Shown in pieces: positions 52,690-61,010 of a stretch of DNA of 64,000 nucleotides. Location: NCBI GenBank assembly GCA_900466605.1, contig UBMU01000029.1, positions 1-64,000 on the forward strand. The letters are read 5' to 3'. A program made the position numbers and the translations under genes. The stretch is from Hyphomicrobiales bacterium. GTDB taxonomy: Bacteria > Pseudomonadota > Alphaproteobacteria > Rhizobiales > Rhizobiaceae. Below the pieces are notes generated by a model that was given only the letters and a program-made list of their open reading frames with translations, did no database searches and was not told the origin of the DNA. Each line of letters opens with the position of its first letter. Within the stretch, counting starts at the first letter, position 1.

Positions 52690-52769
52690 GATCGGCGTTC
52701 CCCTTTGTAGGCCGTTCGGCACGCTTATAGCTGCCGATTTTCTTCATTTGAGCGATTGCGTCGCTGATT

Positions 52770-52807
52770 GAAAAGCATCAAAATTCGCGCGCAACGATGC
52801 CTTTTTG
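52770..52807. promoter_or_regulatory. Shared 38-bp operator candidate, copy 1 (before the ABC operon)
   Basis: An imperfect dyad with left arm GAAAAGCATC (52770-52779) and right arm GATGCCTTTTTG (52796-52807). A near-identical element of the same length is at 54682-54719, upstream of the creatininase gene. It sits in the 184-bp region between the divergent binding-protein and LysR genes, so LysR is the obvious candidate binder. Confidence 0.7.
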
Positions 52808-52873
52808 GCATCTCACAAGGCGCGTGTGCCTAATTTGTGCGTGGCGCTTAAAAATGATGCAATGAGAGGTTGG

Positions 52874-53824
52874 ATGCTGCATTCCAGGAAGCTGCTTTAC
52901 ATCAACGAGATTGCTCGTACTGGCTCGATCCGCAAAGCAGCAGCGCGCTTGAACGTTGCATCTTCGGCCATCAATCGCCAGATTCTGGCTCTTGAGGAAG
53001 AGATCGGGGCGCCGCTCTTTGAACGTCTTCCGCGTGGGCTGCGGCTGACGGCGGCCGGCGAGCTCTGCATCGAACATATCCGCGAGGTTCTGAAAAATTA
53101 CGACCGCCTGGAGGGCCGTATCCGCAGCCTGAAGATGCAGCAAGCCGGCAAGGTGAGGCTGGTGACGACGGTCGGGCTCGCCTCGGGACCGCTCGCCGAA
53201 ATCATCACGCGGTTCCAGTCAGAGCATCCGCGGGTCTATTTTCAGGTCAGGAACGACGCCGGAACGACGACGGTCAATCCTGTCCTTTCGGGCGACGTCG
53301 ACATTGGGCTTGGTTTCAATATTCCGGCAACGCCGGGAATCCGTTCGTTGGGCAGCTTTGATGTTCCGATTGGCGTCGTACTGCCACCTGGGCATCGCCT
53401 CATCGGGCCTGGACCGATCAGCCTCGGTGATATCGTGCAGGAGCGACTGGTTCTCGCCCAGTCGGGAACCAGCCTTCGCGATGTCATCAATCTGGCGCTT
53501 GCTCGGCTGGATGTCTCTGTGGAGCCGGTGCTTGAAAGCAATGCGTCCGAGATGCTGAAAAAGCTCGTCAAGTGCGGCGCAGGGCTCACACTTCTCAATC
53601 CGCTTGACGTCATCACGGAGTGCCGTGCCGGCGAGCTTGTCTTCCGGCCGATTGCCGAGCCCCATAACCGCCATCAACCGATGAAGCTGTTTGCCCGCGC
53701 CCGAGCGCCGCTCGACGCGGCAACCAGCCTGTTCGTCGAGTATCTGCTGGCCGAACTGGACGGGCTGATTCAGGAGTTGCATTCAAAAGGCCACATCACT
53801 GCCGACAAGGCGCCCACTGCCTGA
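52874..53824 (+). CDS. LysR family transcriptional regulator
   Basis: A 316-aa cytosolic regulator. The N-terminal winged helix-turn-helix spans about residues 1-60 (LLYINEIARTGSIRKAAARLNVASSAINRQI). The substrate-binding-like effector domain has LVTTVGLASGPLAEIITRFQ and the late MLKKLVKCGAGLTLLNPLDV. It is divergent from the ABC/amidohydrolase operon and convergent with the creatininase gene (4 bases between the stops). ATG 52874 is chosen because GAGAGG stands five bases upstream; ATG 52862 is in frame. It probably controls both neighbouring units through the two matching 38-bp elements. Confidence 0.85.
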   Translation: MLHSRKLLYINEIARTGSIRKAAARLNVASSAINRQILALEEEIGAPLFERLPRGLRLTAAGELCIEHIREVLKNYDRLEGRIRSLKMQQAGKVRLVTTVGLASGPLAEIITRFQSEHPRVYFQVRNDAGTTTVNPVLSGDVDIGLGFNIPATPGIRSLGSFDVPIGVVLPPGHRLIGPGPISLGDIVQERLVLAQSGTSLRDVINLALARLDVSVEPVLESNASEMLKKLVKCGAGLTLLNPLDVITECRAGELVFRPIAEPHNRHQPMKLFARARAPLDAATSLFVEYLLAELDGLIQELHSKGHITADKAPTA

Positions 53825-53827
53825 GAT

Positions 53828-54625
53828 TTAGCGCGAGTAGAGATTGGTCAGCGGGTAGCGCGCAAGATCATAGAGGAGTTCGATGAAACCGCGCACCTGA
53901 TGGCGGCAGATCGCTTCGCCTTTTTCAGCCGTGCCGCGGGATGCGTCGCCGACGACCCCGTTCGGGTTGAGATCGTGCGCAATCCAGGCCAGCGAATGTG
54001 GTGGTAGCGGTTGGATGTATTTCGATTGCTCGCGCATCCATTCTGCTTTGGATGTGAAATTCTGCGCCTTCTCCATGCGGACGAGATCCGGCCTGAAGTG
54101 CAGCATAAGCGACGTTTCCACCTCGCCGCCATGGATTCCATATCGCGACTCGTGTTCGTCAACCATGCCTTCGGGGTTCCCGAAGCGGCCCCATTGTGTC
54201 GAGACGACTGCCATCTGGTAGCGCACGCGCAGTTCACGCGCGACGATACTCATGATGTCGACGTTACCACCATGCGAATTGACAATAACCATCTTGCGAA
54301 GGCCGGCTTCAGCCACTTTCGCGCCGATTGCCGTCCACACAGGGATCAATAGCTCGGCTGAGAGCGAAAGCGTTCCCGGTCCGTAGACATGCTCGTTCGC
54401 CTTGCCGATTTCCTGCGTCGGTAGCACCAGGATATTGAGGTCGTTGCCCCGCTGACGGCGAAGTTCCGCCAACATGCAGTTTGCGATCGTCACGTCCGTC
54501 GCAATCGGTAAATGTGGCCCGTGTTGCTCGGTCGAGGCGATCGGCAAGATGGCAATGGTTGTGTCGGCAGAGAGCTCCGCAAAATCATGAGTGTTGAGCT
54601 CGTTCCAATAAAATGGCGTGGCCAT
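53828..54625 (-). CDS. Creatininase family amidohydrolase
   Basis: A 265-aa protein with the creatininase-family metal motif STEQHGPHLPIATD (Glu33, His35, Asp44), NSHGGN in the middle and HGGEVETS later, so the binuclear metal site appears complete. Besides creatinine amidohydrolase the family includes enzymes acting on formamides and other cyclic or linear amides. GAAAGGAAG precedes ATG 54625; the longer frame to 54745 lacks family content. The second copy of the 38-bp element lies 57 bases upstream. Part of one regulon with the ABC importer and cytosine-deaminase-like enzyme, hence probably an amide or ring-opening step in the same pathway. Confidence 0.85.
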   Translation of the reverse strand: MATPFYWNELNTHDFAELSADTTIAILPIASTEQHGPHLPIATDVTIANCMLAELRRQRGNDLNILVLPTQEIGKANEHVYGPGTLSLSAELLIPVWTAIGAKVAEAGLRKMVIVNSHGGNVDIMSIVARELRVRYQMAVVSTQWGRFGNPEGMVDEHESRYGIHGGEVETSLMLHFRPDLVRMEKAQNFTSKAEWMREQSKYIQPLPPHSLAWIAHDLNPNGVVGDASRGTAEKGEAICRHQVRGFIELLYDLARYPLTNLYSR

Positions 54626-54681
54626 TACCGTCTTCCTTTCGACTGCGATTACAGCAGTGACTAGGGAATTATCCGGTATGC

Positions 54682-54719
54682 GAAAAGCATCGATTTTCGT
54701 TCGCCCCGGTGCCTTTTTG
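54682..54719. promoter_or_regulatory. Shared 38-bp operator candidate, copy 2 (before the creatininase gene)
   Basis: Left arm GAAAAGCATC (54682-54691) and right arm TGCCTTTTTG (54710-54719), with TTCG and CG kept at the same positions in the spacer as in the copy at 52770-52807. It has the same orientation relative to its downstream minus-strand gene. Confidence 0.7.
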
Positions 54720-54829
54720 AGGTCGGATCCCCGCAAAGTGCTCACTTCGGCTGGGGCGTGCGGTCAGCGCCAAGTCCGGCGCTCGGGCACAAAATAAGTG
54801 CGGTTGGTTAATGCTCAAACCGGCGGAAA

Positions 54830-54846
54830 TTAACTATTTGTTAACC
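54830..54846 (+). promoter_or_regulatory. CtrA-type box upstream of minC
   Basis: TTAACTATTTGTTAACC matches the CtrA consensus TTAA-N7-TTAA exactly, with the favoured trailing CC. It lies 40 bases before the minC ATG. A half site (TTAACC, 54877-54882) is next to the start codon. Cell-cycle control of minCDE by CtrA is the expected meaning. Confidence 0.75.
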
Positions 54847-54861
54847 AAATCAGCGATAGAA

Positions 54862-54885
54862 ATGATCAACGATTTCTTAACCTAG
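54862..54885 (+). other. Seven-codon mini-ORF abutting minC
   Basis: An ATG at 54862 opens a frame of seven codons whose TAG (54883-54885) is immediately followed by the minC ATG in the same frame. No strong ribosome-binding site precedes minC itself, so a mini-ORF that delivers ribosomes by termination-reinitiation is conceivable. It may be chance. Confidence 0.25.
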
Positions 54886-55608
54886 ATGATCAAAGTGCTA
54901 ACAGACGCTCGCTCGATCCGCATCAAGGGCCGCTCTTTTCTGGCGGTCATGCTGTCGCCAGATCTCCCCTTCGATGACTGGCTTGTAAGACTAGATGATC
55001 TTGCCGCGCGCTCCGCCGGCTTCTTCCTGGGGCGACCGGTCGTGCTCGACGTCAGCGATCTTCAGATCGATCGCGCGCAGCTGAAGGGGCTCATCGCTGA
55101 GCTTGCGCAGCGCAACGTCAGCATCATGGGTATCGAAGGCTGCCGTCCGTCGCTGATCGGCCCCGGCATGCCGCCCGCTCTCAAGGGAGGGCGCCCGGTC
55201 TCGGATTTCGAGGTTCCGCAGCAGGAGCCGATGATTGATGTTTCCAGCAAGCCCGCGGTGGTCGAAGCGCGGCCGGCATTGCAGTCGCTCGTCATTCGCG
55301 AACCGATTCGTTCCGGCCAGTCGCTGATCTTTCCGGAAGGCGACGTTACCGTCATCGGTTCCGTCGCGTCCGGTTCGGAAATTATCGCCGGTGGTTCGGT
55401 TCATATCTATGGGACGCTGAGGGGGCGTGCCATGGCGGGTTCGGTCGGGAATACGTCGGCGCGCATCTTCTGCCGCAAGCTTGAGGCAGAGCTGGTCGCG
55501 ATCGACGGTATCTACAAGATGGCGGAAGACATAGCGCCGAACCTTCGTGGACAGCCGGTTCAGCTCTGGTTGGAAGACGAATCGATCAAGGCAGAGAAAC
55601 TTATCTAG
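54886..55608 (+). CDS. minC: Septum site-determining protein MinC
   Basis: A 240-aa protein. The N-terminal domain (about 1-105) binds FtsZ (IRIKGRSFLAVMLSPDLPFDDW). The C-terminal beta-helix domain (about 135-235) has the hallmark PIRSGQSLIFPEGDVTVIG and GGSVHIYGTLRGRAMAG, which bind MinD. It blocks Z-ring assembly away from midcell when recruited to the membrane by MinD. First gene of minCDE; a CtrA-type box is upstream. The start at 54886 has no clear Shine-Dalgarno and directly follows a TAG. Confidence 0.95.
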   Translation: MIKVLTDARSIRIKGRSFLAVMLSPDLPFDDWLVRLDDLAARSAGFFLGRPVVLDVSDLQIDRAQLKGLIAELAQRNVSIMGIEGCRPSLIGPGMPPALKGGRPVSDFEVPQQEPMIDVSSKPAVVEARPALQSLVIREPIRSGQSLIFPEGDVTVIGSVASGSEIIAGGSVHIYGTLRGRAMAGSVGNTSARIFCRKLEAELVAIDGIYKMAEDIAPNLRGQPVQLWLEDESIKAEKLI

Positions 55609-55640
55609 GCCCGAAGCTGGCTATCATACAGGAGAGAAAG

Positions 55641-56459
55641 ATGGGGAAAGTCATCGTCGTCACTTCGGGCAAGGGCGGAGTGGGCAAGACCACATCCACC
55701 GCAGCCCTCGGAGCAGCCTTAGCGCAGCGGAACGAAAAAGTCGTTGTCGTCGACTTTGACGTCGGCCTTCGCAACCTCGATCTCGTCATGGGCGCAGAAC
55801 GGCGTGTCGTCTACGACCTGGTTAACGTCATCCAGGGAGATGCGAAGCTTCCCCAGGCGCTGATCCGCGACAAGAGACTTGAGACGCTCTTCCTGTTGCC
55901 AGCATCACAGACGCGCGACAAGGACAATTTGACGGCAGAGGGAGTCGAGCGCGTCATCAACGATTTGAAGCGCCATTTCGACTGGATCATCTGCGATAGC
56001 CCGGCCGGGATCGAACGCGGTGCAACGCTTGCCATGCGCCACGCCGACGTTGCGGTGGTCGTCACCAATCCTGAAGTCTCTTCCGTTCGTGACTCCGATC
56101 GTATCATCGGGCTGCTCGATTCGAAGACAGCCAAGGCAGAGCGTGGCGAACGGATGGAAAAGCATCTCCTCTTGACGCGCTACGACCCAGGCCGCGCCGA
56201 GCGCGGTGACATGCTGAAAGTCGATGACGTTTTGGAAATTCTTTCCATTCCACTCCTCGGCATCATCCCGGAAAGCACGGATGTGCTGCGCGCATCCAAC
56301 ATTGGTTCTCCCGTAACCCTGGCCGATAGTCGCAGCGCGCCTGCGATGGCTTATTTTGATGCGGCGCGTCGACTGGCAGGTGAGGAGCTTCCAGTCGTCA
56401 TTCCGGGAGAAAAGCGGGGTATCTTTGGCAAGATCTTCGGACGGAGGGCGGCTGCATGA
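55641..56459 (+). CDS. minD: Septum site-determining ATPase MinD
   Basis: A 272-aa ParA/MinD-type ATPase with the deviant Walker A GKGGVGKT (residues 10-17), VVDFDVGLRNLDLVMG, switch region CDSPAGIERGA and a C-terminal amphipathic membrane-targeting helix (KRGIFGKIFGRRAA). ATP-bound dimers sit on the inner membrane, recruit MinC and are displaced by MinE. AGGAGAGA precedes the ATG. Its stop overlaps the minE start (56456-56459, ATGA). Confidence 0.96.
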   Translation: MGKVIVVTSGKGGVGKTTSTAALGAALAQRNEKVVVVDFDVGLRNLDLVMGAERRVVYDLVNVIQGDAKLPQALIRDKRLETLFLLPASQTRDKDNLTAEGVERVINDLKRHFDWIICDSPAGIERGATLAMRHADVAVVVTNPEVSSVRDSDRIIGLLDSKTAKAERGERMEKHLLLTRYDPGRAERGDMLKVDDVLEILSIPLLGIIPESTDVLRASNIGSPVTLADSRSAPAMAYFDAARRLAGEELPVVIPGEKRGIFGKIFGRRAAA

Positions 56460-56716
56460 GCATTTTCAACTTCTTTGGCAAACAGAGGACCGCGCCTGCG
56501 GCCCGAGAGCGCCTGCAGGTGTTGCTGGCGCACGAGCGGGTCTCTTCGGGATCTGATCTCGTATCGCTGCTGCGCGAGGAAATCTTGGCAGTCATCGCCA
56601 GGCACGTGGACGTCGACAACGACAGGGTTCGTGTAACGATGGATCGCGATGAGCATATGTCGGTCCTCGAGATCGATGTGGAAATTCCCTTTGGAGCTAC
56701 AGTGCGCGCGGCATGA
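56456..56716 (+). CDS. minE: Cell division topological specificity factor MinE
   Basis: An 86-aa protein. The N-terminal anti-MinCD and membrane-contact region includes ARERLQVLLAHERVSSG, and the C-terminal topological domain has VIARHVDVDNDRVRVTMD. It stimulates the MinD ATPase and drives pole-to-pole oscillation. Normal family length. Translationally coupled to minD and followed by a hairpin terminator. Confidence 0.95.
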   Translation: MSIFNFFGKQRTAPAARERLQVLLAHERVSSGSDLVSLLREEILAVIARHVDVDNDRVRVTMDRDEHMSVLEIDVEIPFGATVRAA

Positions 56717-56720
56717 AATT

Positions 56721-56745
56721 CAAGCGGCGCCTTGGCGCCGCTTTC
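56721..56745 (+). terminator. Rho-independent terminator of minCDE
   Basis: AGCGGCGC (56721-56728) pairs with GCGCCGCT (56733-56740) around CTTG, followed by TTCGTTT. It lies just after the minE stop. Confidence 0.8.
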
Positions 56746-56826
56746 GTTTCCGCACCGGCGCCGTGACGCCGCCCGATTCTGCGATTCGGCATGCGTTCAA
56801 CGGGTGCCACCCGTCCCACGCCTTCG

Positions 56827-57806
56827 CTAGGCAGTTTTGTGGACAGCTGGGCTGAATACCATGAGGCTCGATATCTCGAACAATACCTGGGCGCCGGCCT
56901 GCGCCGTATTCGTGGTGCTATCGTATTGCGGGGCGACTTCCCCAAAGTCAGCTCCAACGAGGTTCAACACTTCCCGGCTTGTCAGGCCGCCGATCTCGGG
57001 GGGTCCGGTGCCCGGCGCAAAGGCCGGGTCGAGGCTGTCGATGTCGAGGGAGAGGTAGGTCGGGCCATCGCCAACGATCTGACGGGCTTTGGCGATGATT
57101 GCAGGATTCCCATGCCGGTTATCTCCTCGGCGTGAATCACGGTCTGCCGGCCTCGTAGGAAAATTCCCACAGATACTCCGCAGGCCCTCGGATGCCGATC
57201 TGAATAGTCCTGGTTGGATCGAGGACGCCGTCCAGCACCACATTGCGCATTGGTCCGCCATGGTGGAACTTGGCCTGGTCGAAGGGGCCGCCGGTATCGC
57301 AATGGGCGTCGATATGGATGAGGCCAACTGGTGCCTTGGCGCCAACCGCCTTGAGGATCGGATGAGTAATCGAGTGATCGCCGCCAACTGAAACCGGAAT
57401 AACACCGGCCTCAACGATCTTCCCGATCGCAGCCTCGATGTCCCTATGGCATTCCTCCAATCTGTAGCGGCTGGCAAGGGGCACGCCACCGATATCGGCA
57501 GCACGCAGATCATATGCGAGAGCGCGGTCGAGCACGTGATTGTATGGGCCGATCCGCTCAATGCTACGAACCGCCCTAGGCCCAAAGCGAGACCCTGGTC
57601 TGTTGGTCACGCCGTGTCAATCGGCATCCCGACTGCCGCAACCCGTAAGGCAGACTTGCGAAGGTGGAAATGCCGGAATAGGCAGCTGCACGGGTGCCGC
57701 CCTTGAAAATCTTCTCGGCCACCCTGCGAAAGCGCGGATCGAAGAACTCAGTGCTATCGGCAAACTTGCGGCGCAGATCTTCCAGATGCTTCTTCAATTC
57801 GACCAC
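56827..57806 (-). pseudogene. Frameshifted arginase/agmatinase family gene
   Basis: Reading the minus strand, pieces of one ureohydrolase lie in successive frames. An N-terminal part starts at 57806 (MVELKKHLEDLRRKF ... AAAYSGISTF). A middle part follows from about 57600 (GSRFGPRAVRSIERIG, VSVGGDHSITHPIL, HIDAHCDTGGPF, QIGIRGPAEYLW), then a short piece VIHAEEITGMG in a third frame near 57130. The C-terminal part (AIIAKARQIVGDG, LDIDSLDPAFAPGTGPPEIGG) runs in yet another frame to 56827. At least three frame changes are needed, so no full-length product is made from the sequence as given. The metal-binding motifs themselves survive, so decay is recent or some breaks are sequencing errors. Divergent from an intact paralogue at 58011. 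Confidence 0.85.
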
Positions 57807-58010
57807 AGTTCACTCCTTGCTGCGTGGCCCGCTTAGATTGGCAGGGTATGGTTACAGAAGACAACTGGTTTTGCTGTCTCCTGCGTGAATCACACGGCCG
57901 TCTTAGCGCTGCCTCGGGCGAGCCGCTCGTTGACCGGGGATTGTCAAAAGTTGGGCTTGCACGCGTGGAGCTGGGGTCACACAGTGCTGACAGTCTCTTG
58001 CAAAGGAAGA

Positions 58011-58985
58011 ATGATGAGCAGCAGTTTTTTTCAACCAGTCGATGCTGCCGAGGTTCCACGGTTTGCGGGACACTCAACATTCATGCGCCTGCCCGCGGTG
58101 AACTCAGCAAAGGGGTTGGACATTGCCCTTGTGGGTATTCCCTGGGACGGCGGCACGACGAATCGGGCTGGAGCTCGCCACGGCCCACGTGAGGTACGCA
58201 ATCAGTCGAGCCTGATGCGGCGCGTTCATCATGTCTCGGGCACGGAGCCGTTCAGCATCGCCAATGTTGCTGACGTCGGCGACCTGTCAGTCAACCCGAT
58301 CGATCTCATGGATGGACTTCACCGCATCGAAAGCGGAATGGCCGAGATTCTCGCTTCTGGCGCAATTCCGCTTTCAGTGGGCGGTGATCATCTCATAACG
58401 CTTCCTGTCCTGCGGGCCATCGCAAAGGAGCGACCCGTTGGCCTGATCCATTTTGACGCCCATTCCGACACGAACGACCGCTACTTTGGCGATAATCCTT
58501 ATACGCACGGCACGCCCTTCCGTCGCGCAATAGAGGAGGGGCTGCTGGATCCCAGGCGGATTGTTCAGATTGGTATTCGCGGTTCTATCTACGAGCCTGG
58601 TGAGCATGACTGGGCAAAGCAGCAGGGTATTCGCATCATCTACATGGAAGAGTTTGTTAGTCGCGGTGCCGAAGCGGTCATGCGCGAAGCACGTGAGATT
58701 GCAGGCGGATTGCCGACCTATGTAACGTTCGATATCGACAGCATCGACCCTTCGATGGCGCCCGGTACTGGGACTCCTGAAGCCGGTGGTTTCACAACGC
58801 GCGAGGCCCAGCAAATGATCCGGCTGCTTGCGGGTGTGCCGATCGTTGGCGCCGACGTAGTGGAGGTCTCTCCACCGTTCGATCTCGCCGGTATGACTGC
58901 GCTTGCCGGTGCCACGATGATGTTTGAACTTTTATGCGTCATTGCCAGGCAGGTCGATGAACAGCGCAGGGTAAAGCAGGTCTGA
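58011..58985 (+). CDS. Agmatinase/arginase family ureohydrolase
   Basis: A 324-aa cytosolic binuclear Mn hydrolase. Metal ligands are visible in VGGDHLIT, HFDAHSDTND and FDIDSIDPSMAPGTGTPEAGG. The N-terminal IPWDGGTTNRAGARHGPREVR is typical of the agmatinase/guanidinobutyrase/guanidinopropionase/guanidinase branch. It removes urea from a guanidino compound; which one cannot be told by eye. ATG 58011 follows AAGGAAG closely, and ATG 58014 is equally possible. Next to a broken paralogue on the other strand and close to an amino-acid-type ABC importer with two regulators. Confidence 0.85.
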   Translation: MMSSSFFQPVDAAEVPRFAGHSTFMRLPAVNSAKGLDIALVGIPWDGGTTNRAGARHGPREVRNQSSLMRRVHHVSGTEPFSIANVADVGDLSVNPIDLMDGLHRIESGMAEILASGAIPLSVGGDHLITLPVLRAIAKERPVGLIHFDAHSDTNDRYFGDNPYTHGTPFRRAIEEGLLDPRRIVQIGIRGSIYEPGEHDWAKQQGIRIIYMEEFVSRGAEAVMREAREIAGGLPTYVTFDIDSIDPSMAPGTGTPEAGGFTTREAQQMIRLLAGVPIVGADVVEVSPPFDLAGMTALAGATMMFELLCVIARQVDEQRRVKQV

Positions 58986-59021
58986 TGTCTGTCATCGGCT
59001 TGCGTCGTGCCGGCTTTCCTC

Positions 59022-59549
59022 TCAGGGGCGGCTGGTGACTTCGCCGGATAGGCGCCTGTAGCCGCCGCGCCAGTAAAGCAGAGGCTCGATGTCTTCGCGC
59101 GTTTGAATTGCGCAAACACGGCCGATCAGAATGGCGTGCGAGTGGTGATTCAAGACGGTTTCCAGCTCACAGTCGAGAACGGTCAGCGCATCCTTGAGCG
59201 CCGCGGTTCCGGTGGAGAGCGAATACCAATGCGCGTCGGCATAACGTTCAGCGCCGCGCCGCCCGCCGAAGCCGGCAAAGGATTGTGCGACGTGTTCTTG
59301 ATCGGAGGCCAGCACGTTGACACAGAAGCGACGGTATTTCTCGACAGCAGGCCATGATGACGATGCCCGGTTGACGCTGACGATGACTGACGGCGCATCG
59401 GCGGAAAGCGATGAGACCGAGGTTGCAGTGAAGCCTGTACGGTCGTCATCTTCGCCGACGGTAATGACGCTCACTGCCCCGGCCAACTGTCGCATCGACA
59501 GTTTGAATGCGGACTGACCAACATTAGGTCGGGCTATCGGACTGTCCAT
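59022..59549 (-). CDS. Flavin reductase family protein (partner of the LLM monooxygenase)
   Basis: A 175-aa FMN-binding split-barrel protein with RQLAGAVSVITVGEDDDRTGFTAT, SLSADAPSVIVSVNRASSSW and a C-terminal HAILIGRVCAIQ. It would supply reduced FMN to the monooxygenase encoded 16 bases upstream. ATG 59549 has AAGGAGG at good spacing; the longer frame lies within the monooxygenase gene. Its stop faces the agmatinase stop 36 bases away. Confidence 0.87.
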   Translation of the reverse strand: MDSPIARPNVGQSAFKLSMRQLAGAVSVITVGEDDDRTGFTATSVSSLSADAPSVIVSVNRASSSWPAVEKYRRFCVNVLASDQEHVAQSFAGFGGRRGAERYADAHWYSLSTGTAALKDALTVLDCELETVLNHHSHAILIGRVCAIQTREDIEPLLYWRGGYRRLSGEVTSRP

Positions 59550-59565
59550 GGCCTTGCCTCCTTCG

Positions 59566-60918
59566 TCAGGTTGTGGTCGCAGCTCTTGCAAAGCGGTTGG
59601 CTGGCATCGAGAGGCCGAGATTCTCACGTAGCGTCTTTCCCTCGTATTCTTCGCGGAAAAGGCCGCGGCGGCGCAGTTCAGGCAGGACGAGCCTCACGAA
59701 ATCGTCGAGGCTGGACGGCAGCGTCGGAAACATCAGGATGAAACCGTCGGCAGCTCGCGTTTCGAACCACTCCTCCATGAAGTCTGCAATTTGGCGCGGT
59801 GTGCCAGTAATGCCATTTCCCGTATGTTTTTCGGCATAGTGGCGAACCAGTTCTCCGACTGTGCGTCCGCCCTTGACGAAGTCGACGAGTTCTTCGAACA
59901 GCGCGCGCGAACCCTTTGGTGCGGCCGGCAGGCGGTCCATCGGAAAGGGCTTGTCCAACGGCACGCCGGTAAGATCAGCCTCCAGGAACTCCGAAAGCAT
60001 CAAGCGTCCAACATCGGGATGCATCTTGTCGATCAGATAGTCGACCTTTGCCTTTGCCTCGGCTTCCGTCTCGCCGACGTTCAGCACAACGCCCGGCATG
60101 ATCTTCAGGTCGTCCGGACTACGCCCGTAGGCAGCCATGCGGCCCTTGACGTTCTCATAGAAGCTACGGTTACGTTCGATATTGGAGGCAAGACTGAAGA
60201 CGATCTCGGCCGTGCGTGCTGCCATGTCAATGCCGGGCTCCGAGCCGCCGGCCTGGGCAATAACGGGTCGGCCTTGGGGAGTACGGGCGATATTGAGAGG
60301 CCCGCGTACTTGGAAATGCTTACCCTTGTGATTGAGCGTATGATGTTTGCTCTTGTCATAGTAGACGCCGCTCTCGCGATCGAGGAGAAGCGCGCCCTCT
60401 TCGAAGCTGTCCCAGAGTCCGAATACGACATCTACGAACTCATTGCCGCGTTCGTAGCGCAATGCATGCGGATCGAGCCCTTCGCGGTTGAAGTTGTAGC
60501 CTGTCTCGTCGTGGTCGGAGGTGACGACGTTCCAGCAGGCTCGGCCGCCGCTCAGATGGTCGATCGATGCGAAGAGGCGCGCGACATTGTAAGGCTCATA
60601 GTAACTGGTGGATAGGGTCGCGACGAGGCCCAGATCTTTGGTCGTCACGGAAAGAGCCGAAAGCAGCGACAACGGCTCGAAGCGATTCATCTTCGTCGGG
60701 ATGCGTGCGAGCGCGTCGGGATCGCCGACGGCGGCGGCAGGTGAATCTGCCATGAACATGAAATCGAACTTTGCCGCTTCGGAGCGTTTGGCAATGTCGA
60801 GCAGGTGAGTAAAATCATTTGCGCCGTGGACGCCGCTTGCGGGATGAAGCCAGGAGGCTGGATGAAAGCCGAACGTATACACGAAGGTGCCGAGTTTCAT
60901 CTTGTCGGTGCGCGCCAT
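59566..60918 (-). CDS. FMN-dependent monooxygenase, NtaA/SnaA/DszA family
   Basis: A 450-aa cytosolic LLM-type monooxygenase. It has LGTFVYTFGFHPASWLHP, FDFMFMADSPA, LSTSYYEPYNVARLFASIDHLSGGRACWNVVTS and AQAGGSEPGIDMAARTAEIVF, the typical NtaA/DszA landmarks. The family uses FMNH2 from a separate reductase (encoded next) and oxygen to attack N- or S-containing compounds such as nitrilotriacetate, EDTA or sulfones. GGGATGAG precedes the ATG. Substrate unknown. It follows the GntR-LysR pair on the same strand after 92 bases. Confidence 0.87.
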   Translation of the reverse strand: MARTDKMKLGTFVYTFGFHPASWLHPASGVHGANDFTHLLDIAKRSEAAKFDFMFMADSPAAAVGDPDALARIPTKMNRFEPLSLLSALSVTTKDLGLVATLSTSYYEPYNVARLFASIDHLSGGRACWNVVTSDHDETGYNFNREGLDPHALRYERGNEFVDVVFGLWDSFEEGALLLDRESGVYYDKSKHHTLNHKGKHFQVRGPLNIARTPQGRPVIAQAGGSEPGIDMAARTAEIVFSLASNIERNRSFYENVKGRMAAYGRSPDDLKIMPGVVLNVGETEAEAKAKVDYLIDKMHPDVGRLMLSEFLEADLTGVPLDKPFPMDRLPAAPKGSRALFEELVDFVKGGRTVGELVRHYAEKHTGNGITGTPRQIADFMEEWFETRAADGFILMFPTLPSSLDDFVRLVLPELRRRGLFREEYEGKTLRENLGLSMPANRFARAATTT

Positions 60919-61010
60919 CTCTCATCCCCTCAGACAGTCCGTTTTGTCAAAGATAACGTCGCGCGGCTTTTTTCATCAATGCCACAATGCTGGCTTCCGC
61001 TTTAGTTTTT

